Assembly: GCA_900752065.1 (NCBI GenBank) | Contig: CAADTT010000136.1 | Location: forward strand, 62,001-126,000 | DNA length: 64,000 nucleotides | Direction: 5' to 3' | Origin: Lachnospiraceae bacterium | GTDB taxonomy: Bacteria > Bacillota > Clostridia > Lachnospirales > Lachnospiraceae | Made by a program: the position numbers and the translations under genes | Shown: positions 32,750 through 42,539 of the stretch, in pieces | How the letters are laid out: each line of letters begins with the position of its first letter | Position numbering within the stretch: position 1 is the first letter of the stretch | The notes under the pieces: model-generated | What the model saw: the letters and a program-made list of their open reading frames with translations, nothing else | What the model was told of the DNA's origin: nothing | The model's database searches: none

Positions 32750-34609
32750 ATGAGAAAATTAGCATTAGACGAAGAAATTCTGTTACAGATCGAGAAGCCT
32801 GCCCGGTACATCGGCAACGAGGTGAATTCGGTCATGAAAGATAAGGACAAGGTGGATATCCGTTTCTGCATGTGCTTTCCGGATGTGTATGAGATCGGCA
32901 TGTCCCACCTGGGAATACAGATCCTCTATGATATGTTTAACCGCCGGGAAGATATCTGGTGTGAGAGAGTTTATTCTCCCTGGACGGATTTGGACAAGAT
33001 CATGCGGGAAAAGAAGATTCCGCTGTTTGCGCTGGAATCCCAGGATCCGTTGAAAAAGTTTGATTTTATCGGAATTACAATCCAGTATGAGATGTGTTAT
33101 ACAAATATCCTGCAGGTGTTGGATCTTAGCGGAATTCCGCTTCTGGCAAAAGACCGGACAGAGGAGGATCCAATCATCATAGGCGGAGGCCCCTGCACCT
33201 ATAATCCGGAACCGCTGGCGGATTTTTTTGATGTGTTTTATATCGGTGAGGGGGAAACGGTGTACTTCCGGTTGATGGATCTCTACAAAGAGTATCGGGA
33301 TCAGAAGCTCGGGAGAAAGGCATTTCTCCATGAAGCGGCAAAGCTGCCGGGAATTTATGTGCCTTCTCTTTATCAGGTGTCCTATCAGGAGGATGGAACC
33401 ATTGCTGCTTTTGAACCCGTATGTGAAGATATCCCAGCCACGATTGAAAAACAGATCGTCATGGATGTGACAGACACTTATTATCCCAAAAAGCCTGTAG
33501 TTCCTTTTATTAAGGTAACGCAGGACAGAGTCGTTCTGGAAATTCAGCGCGGCTGTATCCGGGGGTGCCGTTTCTGTCAGGCAGGGATGCTTTACCGCCC
33601 TCTCAGGGAGCGGAAGCTTTCTATGCTGAAAGAGTATGCCAAAGCTATGTTAAAAAGTACGGGGCACGAGGAGATTTCCCTGAGCTCTTTAAGCTCCAGC
33701 GATTATTCTGAGCTGGAGGGCATTGTGAATTTCCTGATTGATGAGTTTAAGGGGCAGGGAGTCAATATTTCTCTGCCGTCCCTGCGGATCGACGCCTTCT
33801 CCCTGGATGTCATGAGCAAGGTACAGGATGTGAGAAAGAGCAGCCTGACCTTCGCACCGGAGGCAGGCTCCCAGAGGCTTCGTGATGTCATCAATAAGGG
33901 ACTGACGGAAGAGGTGATTCTGGAGGGCGCAGGACAGGCTTTTGAGGGCGGCTGGAACAGGGTGAAGCTTTACTTTATGCTGGGACTGCCTACGGAGACA
34001 GAGGAGGATATGAAAGATATCGCTCATCTGGCAGAGAAGATCGCAAAGCGCTACTATGAGATTCCGAAGGATCAGCGGAACGGGAAATGCCAGATTACCG
34101 TGAGCACTTCCTTCTTTGTGCCGAAGCCCTTTACGCCGTTCCAGTGGGTTCCCATGAACACCAAGGAAGAATTTCTGGCAAAAGCAAAGATCGTAAATCA
34201 GGAGGTAAAGGAGCAGCTCAATAAAAAGAGCATCAAATACAACTGGCATGAGGCCGACGTCTCTGTGCTGGAGGGCATTCTGGCAAGAGGCGACAGAAAA
34301 GTGGGAGCATCCATTCTTCGTGCTTATGAAAAGGGCTCTCTCTATGATGCCTGGGGCGAGAATTTTGACAATGATCTGTGGATGTCCGCCTTTGCAGAGA
34401 CGGGGGTAGATCCTGATTTTTATACCTGCCGTACCCGTGATAAGGCGGAAATCCTTCCATGGGATTTTATCAATATCGGAGTGACGAAGAAATTTCTCTG
34501 GCGGGAATGGGAAAACGCCCAGGCAGAGTCGGTGACGAAGAACTGCCGTATGGGATGCTCCGGCTGCGGAGCGAAGGCTTATGGAGGAGGTGTCTGCTAT
34601 GAAGGTTAG
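32750..34609 (+). CDS. B12-binding-type radical SAM protein, TIGR03960 family
   Basis: The 619-residue protein has an N-terminal cobalamin-binding-like Rossmann region (FPDVYEIGMSHLGIQIL, GGPCTYNPEPLADFFD) and a radical SAM domain with the cluster motif QRGCIRGCRFCQAG (CxxxCxxC, about residue 265), then LPSLRIDAFSLDVM and FAPEAGSQRLRDVIN. The function is unknown. The family nearly always sits beside a TIGR03936/DUF2344 protein, as here, and sometimes is fused to it. RNase E/G follows, a recurrent neighbourhood that suggests RNA metabolism or ribosome assembly, though unproven. C-terminal cysteines (NCRMGCSGCG) may hold another cluster. Confidence 0.9.
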   Translation: MRKLALDEEILLQIEKPARYIGNEVNSVMKDKDKVDIRFCMCFPDVYEIGMSHLGIQILYDMFNRREDIWCERVYSPWTDLDKIMREKKIPLFALESQDPLKKFDFIGITIQYEMCYTNILQVLDLSGIPLLAKDRTEEDPIIIGGGPCTYNPEPLADFFDVFYIGEGETVYFRLMDLYKEYRDQKLGRKAFLHEAAKLPGIYVPSLYQVSYQEDGTIAAFEPVCEDIPATIEKQIVMDVTDTYYPKKPVVPFIKVTQDRVVLEIQRGCIRGCRFCQAGMLYRPLRERKLSMLKEYAKAMLKSTGHEEISLSSLSSSDYSELEGIVNFLIDEFKGQGVNISLPSLRIDAFSLDVMSKVQDVRKSSLTFAPEAGSQRLRDVINKGLTEEVILEGAGQAFEGGWNRVKLYFMLGLPTETEEDMKDIAHLAEKIAKRYYEIPKDQRNGKCQITVSTSFFVPKPFTPFQWVPMNTKEEFLAKAKIVNQEVKEQLNKKSIKYNWHEADVSVLEGILARGDRKVGASILRAYEKGSLYDAWGENFDNDLWMSAFAETGVDPDFYTCRTRDKAEILPWDFINIGVTKKFLWREWENAQAESVTKNCRMGCSGCGAKAYGGGVCYEG

Positions 34610-35291
34610 AGTGAAATTCTCCAAGCATGGAGTTATGAAGTTTATCGGTCATCTGGATATCATGCGCTACTTCCAGAAAGCCATCCGCAGGGCGGAAATC
34701 CCAATCTGTTTCACAGAAGGGTTCAGCCCCCATATGATCATGTCCTTCGCCTCCCCTCTGGGGGTGGGACTGACCAGCGACGGGGAATATATGGATATTG
34801 AGGTAAAGGAATCCATCCCGTCAAAAGAGGCGGTGGAGCGCCTGAACCGTGTGATGGTGGAGGGGATGAAGGTCATAAGCTACCGGCAGATTCCGGATGG
34901 GAAAGCGAGCAATGCCATGTCCCTGGTGGCCTATGCCGATTATACTGTGACATTCCGAGAGGGGAAGGAACCTGCCCCGGACTGGAGGGAAAGGCTGGCG
35001 GACTTTGCAGCGCAGCCCTCTCTTATGATTACAAAAAAAACGAAAAAAAGTGAAAAAGAAGTAGATATCAGGCCCATGATCCATGAACTTTGCCTGCTGG
35101 AAAACGGCGGGATCTTCATGCGGCTGTCTTCTGGCAGCGCAAGCAACCTGAAGCCGGAGCTTGTGATGGAGGCGTTTATTTCTTATCTGGGGGAGGCATC
35201 CGAGCCATTTGCCCTGTTGGTGAACCGGATGGAGCTGTATGATGAGCATATGGTATCACTGGAAGAACTGGGGGAAGACATTGGAGAATAA
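34599..35291 (+). CDS. Radical SAM-associated protein, TIGR03936/DUF2344 family
   Basis: The 230-residue protein begins VRVKFSKHGVMKFIGHLDIM, the DUF2344 signature, with FTEGFSPHMIMSFASPLGVGL following. It overlaps the radical SAM gene by eleven bases. GGAGGAGG at 34583-34590 fits ATG 34599; the in-frame ATG at 34581 has no site. DUF2344 proteins are the partners of TIGR03960 proteins; the reaction is unknown. Confidence 0.88.
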   Translation: MKVRVKFSKHGVMKFIGHLDIMRYFQKAIRRAEIPICFTEGFSPHMIMSFASPLGVGLTSDGEYMDIEVKESIPSKEAVERLNRVMVEGMKVISYRQIPDGKASNAMSLVAYADYTVTFREGKEPAPDWRERLADFAAQPSLMITKKTKKSEKEVDIRPMIHELCLLENGGIFMRLSSGSASNLKPELVMEAFISYLGEASEPFALLVNRMELYDEHMVSLEELGEDIGE

Positions 35292-36462
35292 GCTGATCAT
35301 CGTCCGGGAGGACAAAAAAATTATGGCGTATCTTCTGGAAAAAGGGCGGGTATGTTCGATATCCTGCTATCATCCGGAAGCCCCTTCCCTTCTGGGAAAT
35401 ATTTATGTGGGACGGGTTCAGAAGATCGTAAAAAATATTGGCGCTGCTTTTATCGAGATTGAAAAGGGGTTTCCCTGTTACTATCCTCTGGATGATTGTA
35501 AACATCCGATCTATACAAAAAAAATAAATTCTCCAGCTATGGCAGCCGGAGATGAGGTTCTGGTTCAGGTAAAAAGGGAGGCTCTGAAAACAAAACCGCC
35601 TGCCCTGACTGCAAATTTAAACTTTACCGGGAAATATCTGGTGCTGACGACCGGAGACTGCCGAATCGGCGCTTCTGCAAAGCTGGATGCAGAGACAAAG
35701 GAACGCCTGAAAGCACTGGTCTCTGACGCTGCCGGCGGCAGATACGGTTTTATTATCCGCACGAATGCGGGACATGCCCCAGACAAAGAGATTTTAAAGG
35801 AGGCAGGGGAATTGATTTCTCTCTGCGAATCTATCACTGAGAGGGCGAAATACAGAAGCTGTTTCACACGGATGTACCAGCTTCCGGCTCCCTGGCTTTC
35901 TCTGCTGCGGGATACCTGTGACAGAGAACTGTCGGTGGTAACGGATGACAGAGAACTTTACGGACAGATGGAAGATTATCTGCGCTCTGCCCATCCGGAG
36001 GATCTGTCCAGACTCTCCCTTTATGAGGATGACCTGCTGCCGCTCTCAAAACTTTACAGTCTGGAAAGGGAGCTTAGAGAAGCTTTGAGCGAACGTGTCT
36101 GGCTGAAGTCCGGCGCTTACCTTGTGATACAGCCCACGGAGGCTTTGACGGTGATCGATGTAAATACAGGAAAATACGAAAGCAAAAAGAAAAAGCAGGA
36201 TACGTTTTTAAAGATTAATCTGGAGGCTGCATGGGAGATCGCCAGACAGCTCCGGCTCAGAAATATCTCAGGGATCATTCTTGTTGATTTTATCAATATG
36301 GATGCAGAGGAGGATAAGGAAGTCCTGAAAAAGACCCTGGCGGATGCGCTTCACAGGGATCCCATCAAGGCATTGCTGGTTGATCTGACAGCTCTGAACC
36401 TTGTGGAGATTACCCGCAAAAAGGTGCGGAAGCCTCTGGCGGAACAGATAAAAACATCGTGA
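35281..36462 (+). CDS. rng: Ribonuclease E/G-family enzyme, short form
   Basis: The 393-residue protein begins with an S1-like RNA-binding part (GNIYVGRVQKIVKNIGAAFIEI) and has the RNase E/G catalytic core: VIDVNTGKY and VDFINMD hold the two Mg-binding aspartates. Members cut single-stranded RNA and mature rRNA. The chain ends soon after LVEITRKKVRKPL, so the Zn-link (CPxCxG) and the C-terminal domain of classical RNase G are absent. TTG 35281 is preferred because GGGGGAAG lies just upstream; an in-frame ATG exists at 35239. It overlaps the DUF2344 gene. Confidence 0.85.
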   Translation: MENKLIIVREDKKIMAYLLEKGRVCSISCYHPEAPSLLGNIYVGRVQKIVKNIGAAFIEIEKGFPCYYPLDDCKHPIYTKKINSPAMAAGDEVLVQVKREALKTKPPALTANLNFTGKYLVLTTGDCRIGASAKLDAETKERLKALVSDAAGGRYGFIIRTNAGHAPDKEILKEAGELISLCESITERAKYRSCFTRMYQLPAPWLSLLRDTCDRELSVVTDDRELYGQMEDYLRSAHPEDLSRLSLYEDDLLPLSKLYSLERELREALSERVWLKSGAYLVIQPTEALTVIDVNTGKYESKKKKQDTFLKINLEAAWEIARQLRLRNISGIILVDFINMDAEEDKEVLKKTLADALHRDPIKALLVDLTALNLVEITRKKVRKPLAEQIKTS

Positions 36463-36479
36463 AAAGGAGACATGGAATC

Positions 36480-37931
36480 ATGGCGTATGACAGCGAACTT
36501 GAAAATATTTTAGAATCGATAGATCAAAACGGACCGGCGCCGGAACAGGAACCCATGCGCCAGTATTATTTTATAAAGAAATGCCGTGACTATGTGAAAG
36601 AAAAAAGTGAGGAGCTCGGAAGACCTTTGACCGCTTCGACGGTGACATTTGGATGTCAGATGAATGCAAGGGACAGCGAGAAACTCACGGGAATCTTAGA
36701 AGAGATCGGCTATACGATGGTGCAGGATGAAGATGCGGATTTTGTCATCTACAATACCTGCACGGTTCGGGACAATGCGAACCAGAAGGTGTATGGAAGA
36801 CTGGGTTTCCTGCACAGTCTCAAGAAAAAGAATCCCCATATGGTCATCGCTCTCTGCGGCTGCATGATGCAGGAGCCGACAGTGGTTGAGAAACTGAAAA
36901 AGAGCTACCGCTTTGTCAATCTGATCTTTGGCACTCACAATATCTATAAATTTGCAGAGCTTTTGTATTCCTGCTATGATACAGACCGTATGGTCATCGA
37001 TATCTGGAAGGATACGGATCAGATCGTAGAGGATCTGCCTGCGGAGAGAAAATATTTCTTCAAATCCGGGGTAAATATCATGTTCGGCTGCAATAATTTC
37101 TGCAGCTACTGCATCGTTCCCTATGTCAGAGGGCGTGAGAGGAGCCGGGAGCCGAAGGATATTATCCGGGAGATTGAAAATCTGGCAGCGGATGGAGTTG
37201 TAGAGGTTATGCTCCTGGGCCAGAATGTAAATTCTTACGGAAAAAATCTGGAGCATCCGGTGAGTTTTGCTGAGCTTTTGCGGGAAGTTGCAAAAATCGA
37301 GGGCATAGAGCGCATCCGCTTTATGACTTCCCATCCGAAGGATCTCTCCGATGAGCTGATCGAAGCGATGAAGGAGCTGCCTAAGGTCTGCCATCATATG
37401 CATTTGCCCCTGCAGTCAGGCAGCAGCAGGCTTTTGAAGATCATGAACCGCCGTTATACAAAGGAGCAGTACCTGAATCTGGTAGAGAAGCTGCGGGCGG
37501 CAGTGCCGGATATTTCTCTGACGACGGATATCATTGTGGGATTTCCGGGAGAGACGGAGGAAGATTTTCAGGAGACGCTGGATGTGGTAAGAAAAGTGCG
37601 CTATGACAGCGCCTTTACCTTCATTTACTCGAAAAGGACGGGAACTCCGGCTGCTGCAATGGAAAATCAGGTGCCGGAGGATGTGGTAAAAGACAGATTT
37701 GACAGACTTCTGAAGGAAGTGCAGGAGATTTCAAAGGAAATGAGCAGCCGCTTCGAGGGGCAGACGATGCCTGTGCTGGTGGAACAGATCAATGAGCAGG
37801 ATGACAGTCTGGTGACCGGACGCATGGACAATAATCTGCTGGTACATTTTCCGGGAACAGCAGATATGATCGGAAAGATCGTGGATGTGAAACTTACGGA
37901 GAGCAAAGGTTTTTATTATTTGGGTAACTAA
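36480..37931 (+). CDS. miaB: tRNA-2-methylthio-N6-dimethylallyladenosine synthase MiaB
   Basis: MiaB adds the methylthio group to i6A37 of tRNAs reading UNN codons, using two 4Fe-4S clusters. The 483-residue protein has the UPF0004 domain (TFGCQMNARDSEKL, IYNTCTVRDNANQK, LCGCMMQEP: three cluster cysteines), the radical SAM motif GCNNFCSYCIVPYVRGRERS (about residue 200) and a C-terminal TRAM domain. AAAGGAG supports ATG 36480. It starts the miaB-mutS-mutL-miaA cluster, so both steps of ms2i6A synthesis are encoded in one operon. Confidence 0.96.
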   Translation: MAYDSELENILESIDQNGPAPEQEPMRQYYFIKKCRDYVKEKSEELGRPLTASTVTFGCQMNARDSEKLTGILEEIGYTMVQDEDADFVIYNTCTVRDNANQKVYGRLGFLHSLKKKNPHMVIALCGCMMQEPTVVEKLKKSYRFVNLIFGTHNIYKFAELLYSCYDTDRMVIDIWKDTDQIVEDLPAERKYFFKSGVNIMFGCNNFCSYCIVPYVRGRERSREPKDIIREIENLAADGVVEVMLLGQNVNSYGKNLEHPVSFAELLREVAKIEGIERIRFMTSHPKDLSDELIEAMKELPKVCHHMHLPLQSGSSRLLKIMNRRYTKEQYLNLVEKLRAAVPDISLTTDIIVGFPGETEEDFQETLDVVRKVRYDSAFTFIYSKRTGTPAAAMENQVPEDVVKDRFDRLLKEVQEISKEMSSRFEGQTMPVLVEQINEQDDSLVTGRMDNNLLVHFPGTADMIGKIVDVKLTESKGFYYLGN

Positions 37932-37950
37932 CTGGAGAAGAGAGGATAAA

Positions 37951-40614
37951 ATGAAAGTAGACGTGACACGTTTGACACCAATGATGCAGCAGTACATGAA
38001 GACGAAGGAACAGTACCGGGAGTGTATTCTTTTTTACCGGCTGGGGGATTTTTATGAGATGTTTTTTGATGATGCGGTCACGGCATCCAGAGAACTGGAA
38101 ATCACACTCACCGGAAAGGACTGCGGACTGGAGGAACGGGCGCCTATGTGCGGGATTCCCTATCATGCGGTGGACGGATATCTGAATAAGCTGGTCTCGA
38201 AGGGCTATAAAGTAGCGATCTGCGAGCAGTTGGAGGACCCGAAGCTGGCGAAGGGAATTGTGAAACGGGATGTGATCCGTATCGTGACGCCCGGCACAAA
38301 TTTGAATACCCAGGCGCTGGATGAGACGAAGAATAATTATATCATGTGTATTGTATATACGGCAGACCAGTACGGCGTGTCGATTTCAGATATTACGACC
38401 GGGGATTATTTTATGACGGAGCTTGACAGCGACAGAAAGCTGATGGATGAGATCACGAAATTTTCTCCGGCAGAGATCATCTGCAATGAATCCTTTTATG
38501 TGAGCGGCATCGATCTGGAGGATATGAAGGCGAGGATGGGAATTACCATTTATTCTCTGGAGGACTGGTATTTTGACGATGACCTGTGCAGACGGGCGCT
38601 GATGGAACATTTTGAGGTGAAGTCTCTGGAGGGACTGGGGCTGACGGACTATGACTGCGGCGTGATCGCGGCAGGAGCGCTTTTGCAGTACCTGACAGAG
38701 ACGCAGAAGAATTCTTTGTCCAATCTGACACGGCTCGTACCCTATGTGACGGGAAAATATATGATCATCGACAGTTCTACCAGAAGAAATCTGGAGCTGT
38801 GCGAGACGCTGCGGGAAAAACAGAAGAGAGGTTCCCTGATGTGGGTGCTGGATAAGACGAAGACCGCAATGGGGGCCAGAATGCTCAGGAGCTTTATCGA
38901 GCAGCCGCTGATTGAAAAGGATGAGATCAACCGGCGTCTGGATGCCATCGAAGAACTGAACAGGAACGCGATCTCCAGGGAAGAGATCCGTGAATACCTG
39001 AACCCTGTTTATGACCTGGAGCGTCTGATCAGTAAGATCAGCTATAAGTCGGCAAATCCCAGGGATCTCATTGCCTTCAAAAGCTCCCTGTCCATGCTGC
39101 CGCATATTAAATACATATTAAAGGGCTTTCACTCGGCGCTGCTTTTGGAACTGGAAGGACAGTTGGATGCCCTGGAAGATCTCTATCAGCTTGTGGAGGA
39201 TTCCATCGTGGAGGATCCGCCTATTGCCATCAAGGAGGGCGGGATCATCAAGGAAGGCTACAGGGAAGAGATCGACCGTCTGAGAAATTCCAAAACCGAG
39301 GGGAAGACCTGGCTGGCAGAGCTGGAGGCAAAGGAACGGGAAGCCACAGGAATCAAAAATCTGAAGATTAAATTTAATAAAGTGTTCGGCTATTATCTGG
39401 AGGTGACGAACTCCTTTAAGAATCTGGTGCCGGAGCGTTATACAAGGAAACAGACGCTGACAAATGCGGAGCGCTATATCACGCCGGAGCTAAAGGAGCT
39501 GGAAGATATGATCCTGGGAGCGGAGGACCGTCTGTTTGCTCTGGAGTATGATATGTTCAGCGACATCCGGGATACGATCGCAAAGGAAGTGGTGCGTATC
39601 CAGCAGACGGCAAAGGCTATCGCTCAGATAGATGTGTTTGCTGCTCTTTCTGTAGTGGCGGAGCATAACCACTATGTGCGTCCGAAAATTAACGAGAAGG
39701 GAGTCATTGACATCAAGGGCGGCCGTCATCCTGTGGTGGAAAAGATGATAAGCAATGATATGTTTATTTCCAATGACACCTATCTGGATAACGGAAATAA
39801 CAGGGTGTCCATCATCACCGGGCCGAATATGGCGGGAAAATCCACCTATATGCGGCAGACAGCCCTGATCGTGCTGATGGCGCAGCTCGGAAGCTTCGTT
39901 CCGGCAGACAGTGCGAAGATCGGCATCGTGGACAGGATCTTCACCCGTGTGGGCGCTTCGGATGATCTTGCCTCCGGTCAGAGTACCTTTATGGTGGAGA
40001 TGACGGAGGTGGCGAATATCCTGCGGAACGCCACATCGAACAGTCTGCTGATCCTGGATGAGATCGGCAGGGGAACCAGTACCTTTGACGGGTTAAGCAT
40101 CGCCTGGGCAGTGGTGGAGCATATCAGCAATCCCAGGCTTCTGGGGGCGAAAACACTGTTCGCCACCCATTACCACGAGCTGACGGAGCTGGAAGGAAAG
40201 ATCAGTTCTGTCAATAATTACTGTATTGCCGTAAAGGAAAAGGGCGATGACATTGTATTCCTGCGGAAAATCGTCAAGGGCGGCGCGGATAAGAGCTACG
40301 GGATCCAGGTGGCGAAGCTGGCGGGCGTGCCGGATTCCGTCATTGAGCGGGCGAAGGAGCTGGCAGAAGAGCTGAGTGATGCGGATATCACGGAAAAGGT
40401 CAGTGAGATCAAAGCCGATACAGGCGGAAAACGAAAAGCGAAGAAGCAAAAAAAATACGATCAGGTGGACGTGGCGCAGATGTCTCTGTTTGAGACGGTC
40501 AGGGAAGAGGATATCCTGAAGGAACTCAGTGAAATCGATGTGGGAAATATGACGCCCATTGATGCGCTGAATACGATCTACCGTTTACAGCAGAAATTAA
40601 AAAACAGGTGGTGA
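37951..40614 (+). CDS. mutS: DNA mismatch repair protein MutS
   Basis: MutS recognises mispaired bases and recruits MutL. The 887-residue length is normal for MutS1. The mismatch-reading motif GDFYEMFFDDA (Phe-x-Glu) is near residue 33; connector, lever and clamp domains follow; the C-terminal ATPase has Walker A GPNMAGKSTYMRQTA, Walker B LLILDEIGRGTSTFDG and the helix-turn-helix region ATHYHELTELE. A lysine-rich stretch (GGKRKAKKQKKYDQ) precedes the C-terminal tail. mutL follows after 7 bp. Confidence 0.98.
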   Translation: MKVDVTRLTPMMQQYMKTKEQYRECILFYRLGDFYEMFFDDAVTASRELEITLTGKDCGLEERAPMCGIPYHAVDGYLNKLVSKGYKVAICEQLEDPKLAKGIVKRDVIRIVTPGTNLNTQALDETKNNYIMCIVYTADQYGVSISDITTGDYFMTELDSDRKLMDEITKFSPAEIICNESFYVSGIDLEDMKARMGITIYSLEDWYFDDDLCRRALMEHFEVKSLEGLGLTDYDCGVIAAGALLQYLTETQKNSLSNLTRLVPYVTGKYMIIDSSTRRNLELCETLREKQKRGSLMWVLDKTKTAMGARMLRSFIEQPLIEKDEINRRLDAIEELNRNAISREEIREYLNPVYDLERLISKISYKSANPRDLIAFKSSLSMLPHIKYILKGFHSALLLELEGQLDALEDLYQLVEDSIVEDPPIAIKEGGIIKEGYREEIDRLRNSKTEGKTWLAELEAKEREATGIKNLKIKFNKVFGYYLEVTNSFKNLVPERYTRKQTLTNAERYITPELKELEDMILGAEDRLFALEYDMFSDIRDTIAKEVVRIQQTAKAIAQIDVFAALSVVAEHNHYVRPKINEKGVIDIKGGRHPVVEKMISNDMFISNDTYLDNGNNRVSIITGPNMAGKSTYMRQTALIVLMAQLGSFVPADSAKIGIVDRIFTRVGASDDLASGQSTFMVEMTEVANILRNATSNSLLILDEIGRGTSTFDGLSIAWAVVEHISNPRLLGAKTLFATHYHELTELEGKISSVNNYCIAVKEKGDDIVFLRKIVKGGADKSYGIQVAKLAGVPDSVIERAKELAEELSDADITEKVSEIKADTGGKRKAKKQKKYDQVDVAQMSLFETVREEDILKELSEIDVGNMTPIDALNTIYRLQQKLKNRW

Positions 40615-40621
40615 TTCCCAG

Positions 40622-42535
40622 ATGAAGAACATAGCGGTTTTAGATCAGAATACGATTGATAAGATTGCGGCGGGCGAGGTCATTGAGCGCCCGTCATCCA
40701 TTGTGAAAGAGCTGGTGGAAAACGCCATTGACGCAGGAGCAAATGCCATTACCGTGGAGATCAAAGAGGGAGGAATTTCTTTGATCCGGATCACCGACAA
40801 CGGGGAGGGGATTGAAGCCTCGCAGGTGCCGCTGGCATTTCTGCGCCACGCCACCAGCAAGATCTCAAAGGTAGAAGATCTTCTGAATGTGGCATCCTTA
40901 GGCTTTCGGGGGGAGGCTCTTTCCAGCATCGCTGCTGTCTGCCAGGTGGAGCTGATCACAAAGACGGCGGGAAGCCTTACAGGAGTGCGCTATCTGATCG
41001 AGGGCGGAAAGGAAAAGGGACTGGAGGAAATCGGCGCACCGGAGGGAACGACCTTTCTGGTGCGGAATATTTTCTACAATACGCCGGCCAGAAAAAAATT
41101 CCTGAAAACACCTATGACGGAGGCCGGGTATATCAGCAATCTGATGGAGCGTATGGCCATGTCCCACCCGGAGATCGCCTTTAAATTTATCAATAATAAC
41201 CAGACGAAGCTTCACACATCAGGAAATGCGAACCTGAAGGATGTGATCTACGGCCTTTACGGGAGAGATATCGCGTCGAATCTGGTGGAGATCCATACGC
41301 AGGCCGGGGATGTCGCCATCGACGGATTTATCGGAAAGCCTGTAATCTCCAGGGGAAACAGGAATTACGAAAATTATTTTATCAACGGACGGTATATCCG
41401 AAGCAGCATCATCGCAAAGGCCATCGAGGACGGCTATAAAACCTTTATGATGCAGCATAAATATCCCTTCACGGCGCTGCATTTTTCTATTGATGGGAGG
41501 CTTCTGGACATTAATGTGCATCCTACGAAGATGGAACTGCGCTTTGCAGATAACCAGGGCATGTACCAGCTCGTGCAGGATACGGTAAAGCAGGGGCTTT
41601 CCCACCGGGAGCTGATCCCCGTGGTGTCCGTAAAAGAAGAAAAGAAGACGGAGGTTCCCCAGATGAAACGTCCGGTTTCCGTGCCGGAGCCTTTTGAGAA
41701 GAAAAGAAGGGAGCAGTTCGGGGAAGAACGGGCGGCCTATAAGACGGAGTGGAACAGCGGGCAGGCGATCCCGGTGCCGAAGTCACTGGAAGAATTTATA
41801 AAAAAGGGAAAAACAGATGAGGCGGCTGCAGGCACCCCGGGGGAACCGGAACAGGTGATGAAGCCCTATCTGACAGAGAAAAAGCCGGGAACGCTGGCGA
41901 GGGTGTCGGCACAGCAGCTTAACCTCTTTGAAGATAAGCTGCTCTCCAAAGAGCATATCAGGGAACACCGCCTGATCGGACAGCTCTTTGACACCTACTG
42001 GCTGGTGGAATTTCATGAAAAACTTTATATTATCGACCAGCACGCGGCCCATGAAAAGGTGCTCTACGAACGGACGATGAAAAGTCTGGAAAACAAAGAA
42101 TTTACTTCCCAGCAGCTTTCTCCGCCCATGATCCTGACCTTAAATATGCAGGAAGAGGCACTGCTTTCCCAGTATATGGAGCATTTTACGAGGCTGGGAT
42201 TTGAGATCGAACCCTTCGGAGGGAAAGAATACTCAGTGAGCGCGGTTCCGGCAAATCTGTATGGAATTGCCCAGAAGGAGCTGTTTCTTGAGATGCTGGA
42301 TGGTCTGGCGGAGCAGACGGGGCGTGTGCAGGCGGAGATGATAAATAAAAAGATCGCTTCCATGTCCTGCAAGGCGGCGGTAAAGGGAAATCACAGAATA
42401 TCTGCGCTGGAAGCGGAGGCGCTCATTGGCGAGCTGCTGTCTCTGGAGAATCCCTATAACTGCCCGCATGGAAGACCGACGATCATTTCGATGACAAAGT
42501 ATGAGCTGGAGAAAAAATTTAAGAGGATCGTGTAA
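40622..42535 (+). CDS. mutL: DNA mismatch repair protein MutL
   Basis: MutL couples MutS to strand removal. The 637-residue protein has the GHKL ATPase domain (IAAGEVIERPSSIVKELVEN, DNGEGI, LGFRGEAL), a Pro/Glu/Lys-rich linker (about residues 335-440) and a C-terminal dimerisation domain. The endonuclease motif DQHAAHEKVLYE (DQHAx2Ex4E) is intact, with MSCKAAVKG and CPHGRPT, so it should nick DNA itself, as expected without MutH. miaA begins just after the stop codon. Confidence 0.97.
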   Translation: MKNIAVLDQNTIDKIAAGEVIERPSSIVKELVENAIDAGANAITVEIKEGGISLIRITDNGEGIEASQVPLAFLRHATSKISKVEDLLNVASLGFRGEALSSIAAVCQVELITKTAGSLTGVRYLIEGGKEKGLEEIGAPEGTTFLVRNIFYNTPARKKFLKTPMTEAGYISNLMERMAMSHPEIAFKFINNNQTKLHTSGNANLKDVIYGLYGRDIASNLVEIHTQAGDVAIDGFIGKPVISRGNRNYENYFINGRYIRSSIIAKAIEDGYKTFMMQHKYPFTALHFSIDGRLLDINVHPTKMELRFADNQGMYQLVQDTVKQGLSHRELIPVVSVKEEKKTEVPQMKRPVSVPEPFEKKRREQFGEERAAYKTEWNSGQAIPVPKSLEEFIKKGKTDEAAAGTPGEPEQVMKPYLTEKKPGTLARVSAQQLNLFEDKLLSKEHIREHRLIGQLFDTYWLVEFHEKLYIIDQHAAHEKVLYERTMKSLENKEFTSQQLSPPMILTLNMQEEALLSQYMEHFTRLGFEIEPFGGKEYSVSAVPANLYGIAQKELFLEMLDGLAEQTGRVQAEMINKKIASMSCKAAVKGNHRISALEAEALIGELLSLENPYNCPHGRPTIISMTKYELEKKFKRIV

Positions 42536-42539
42536 CGCT

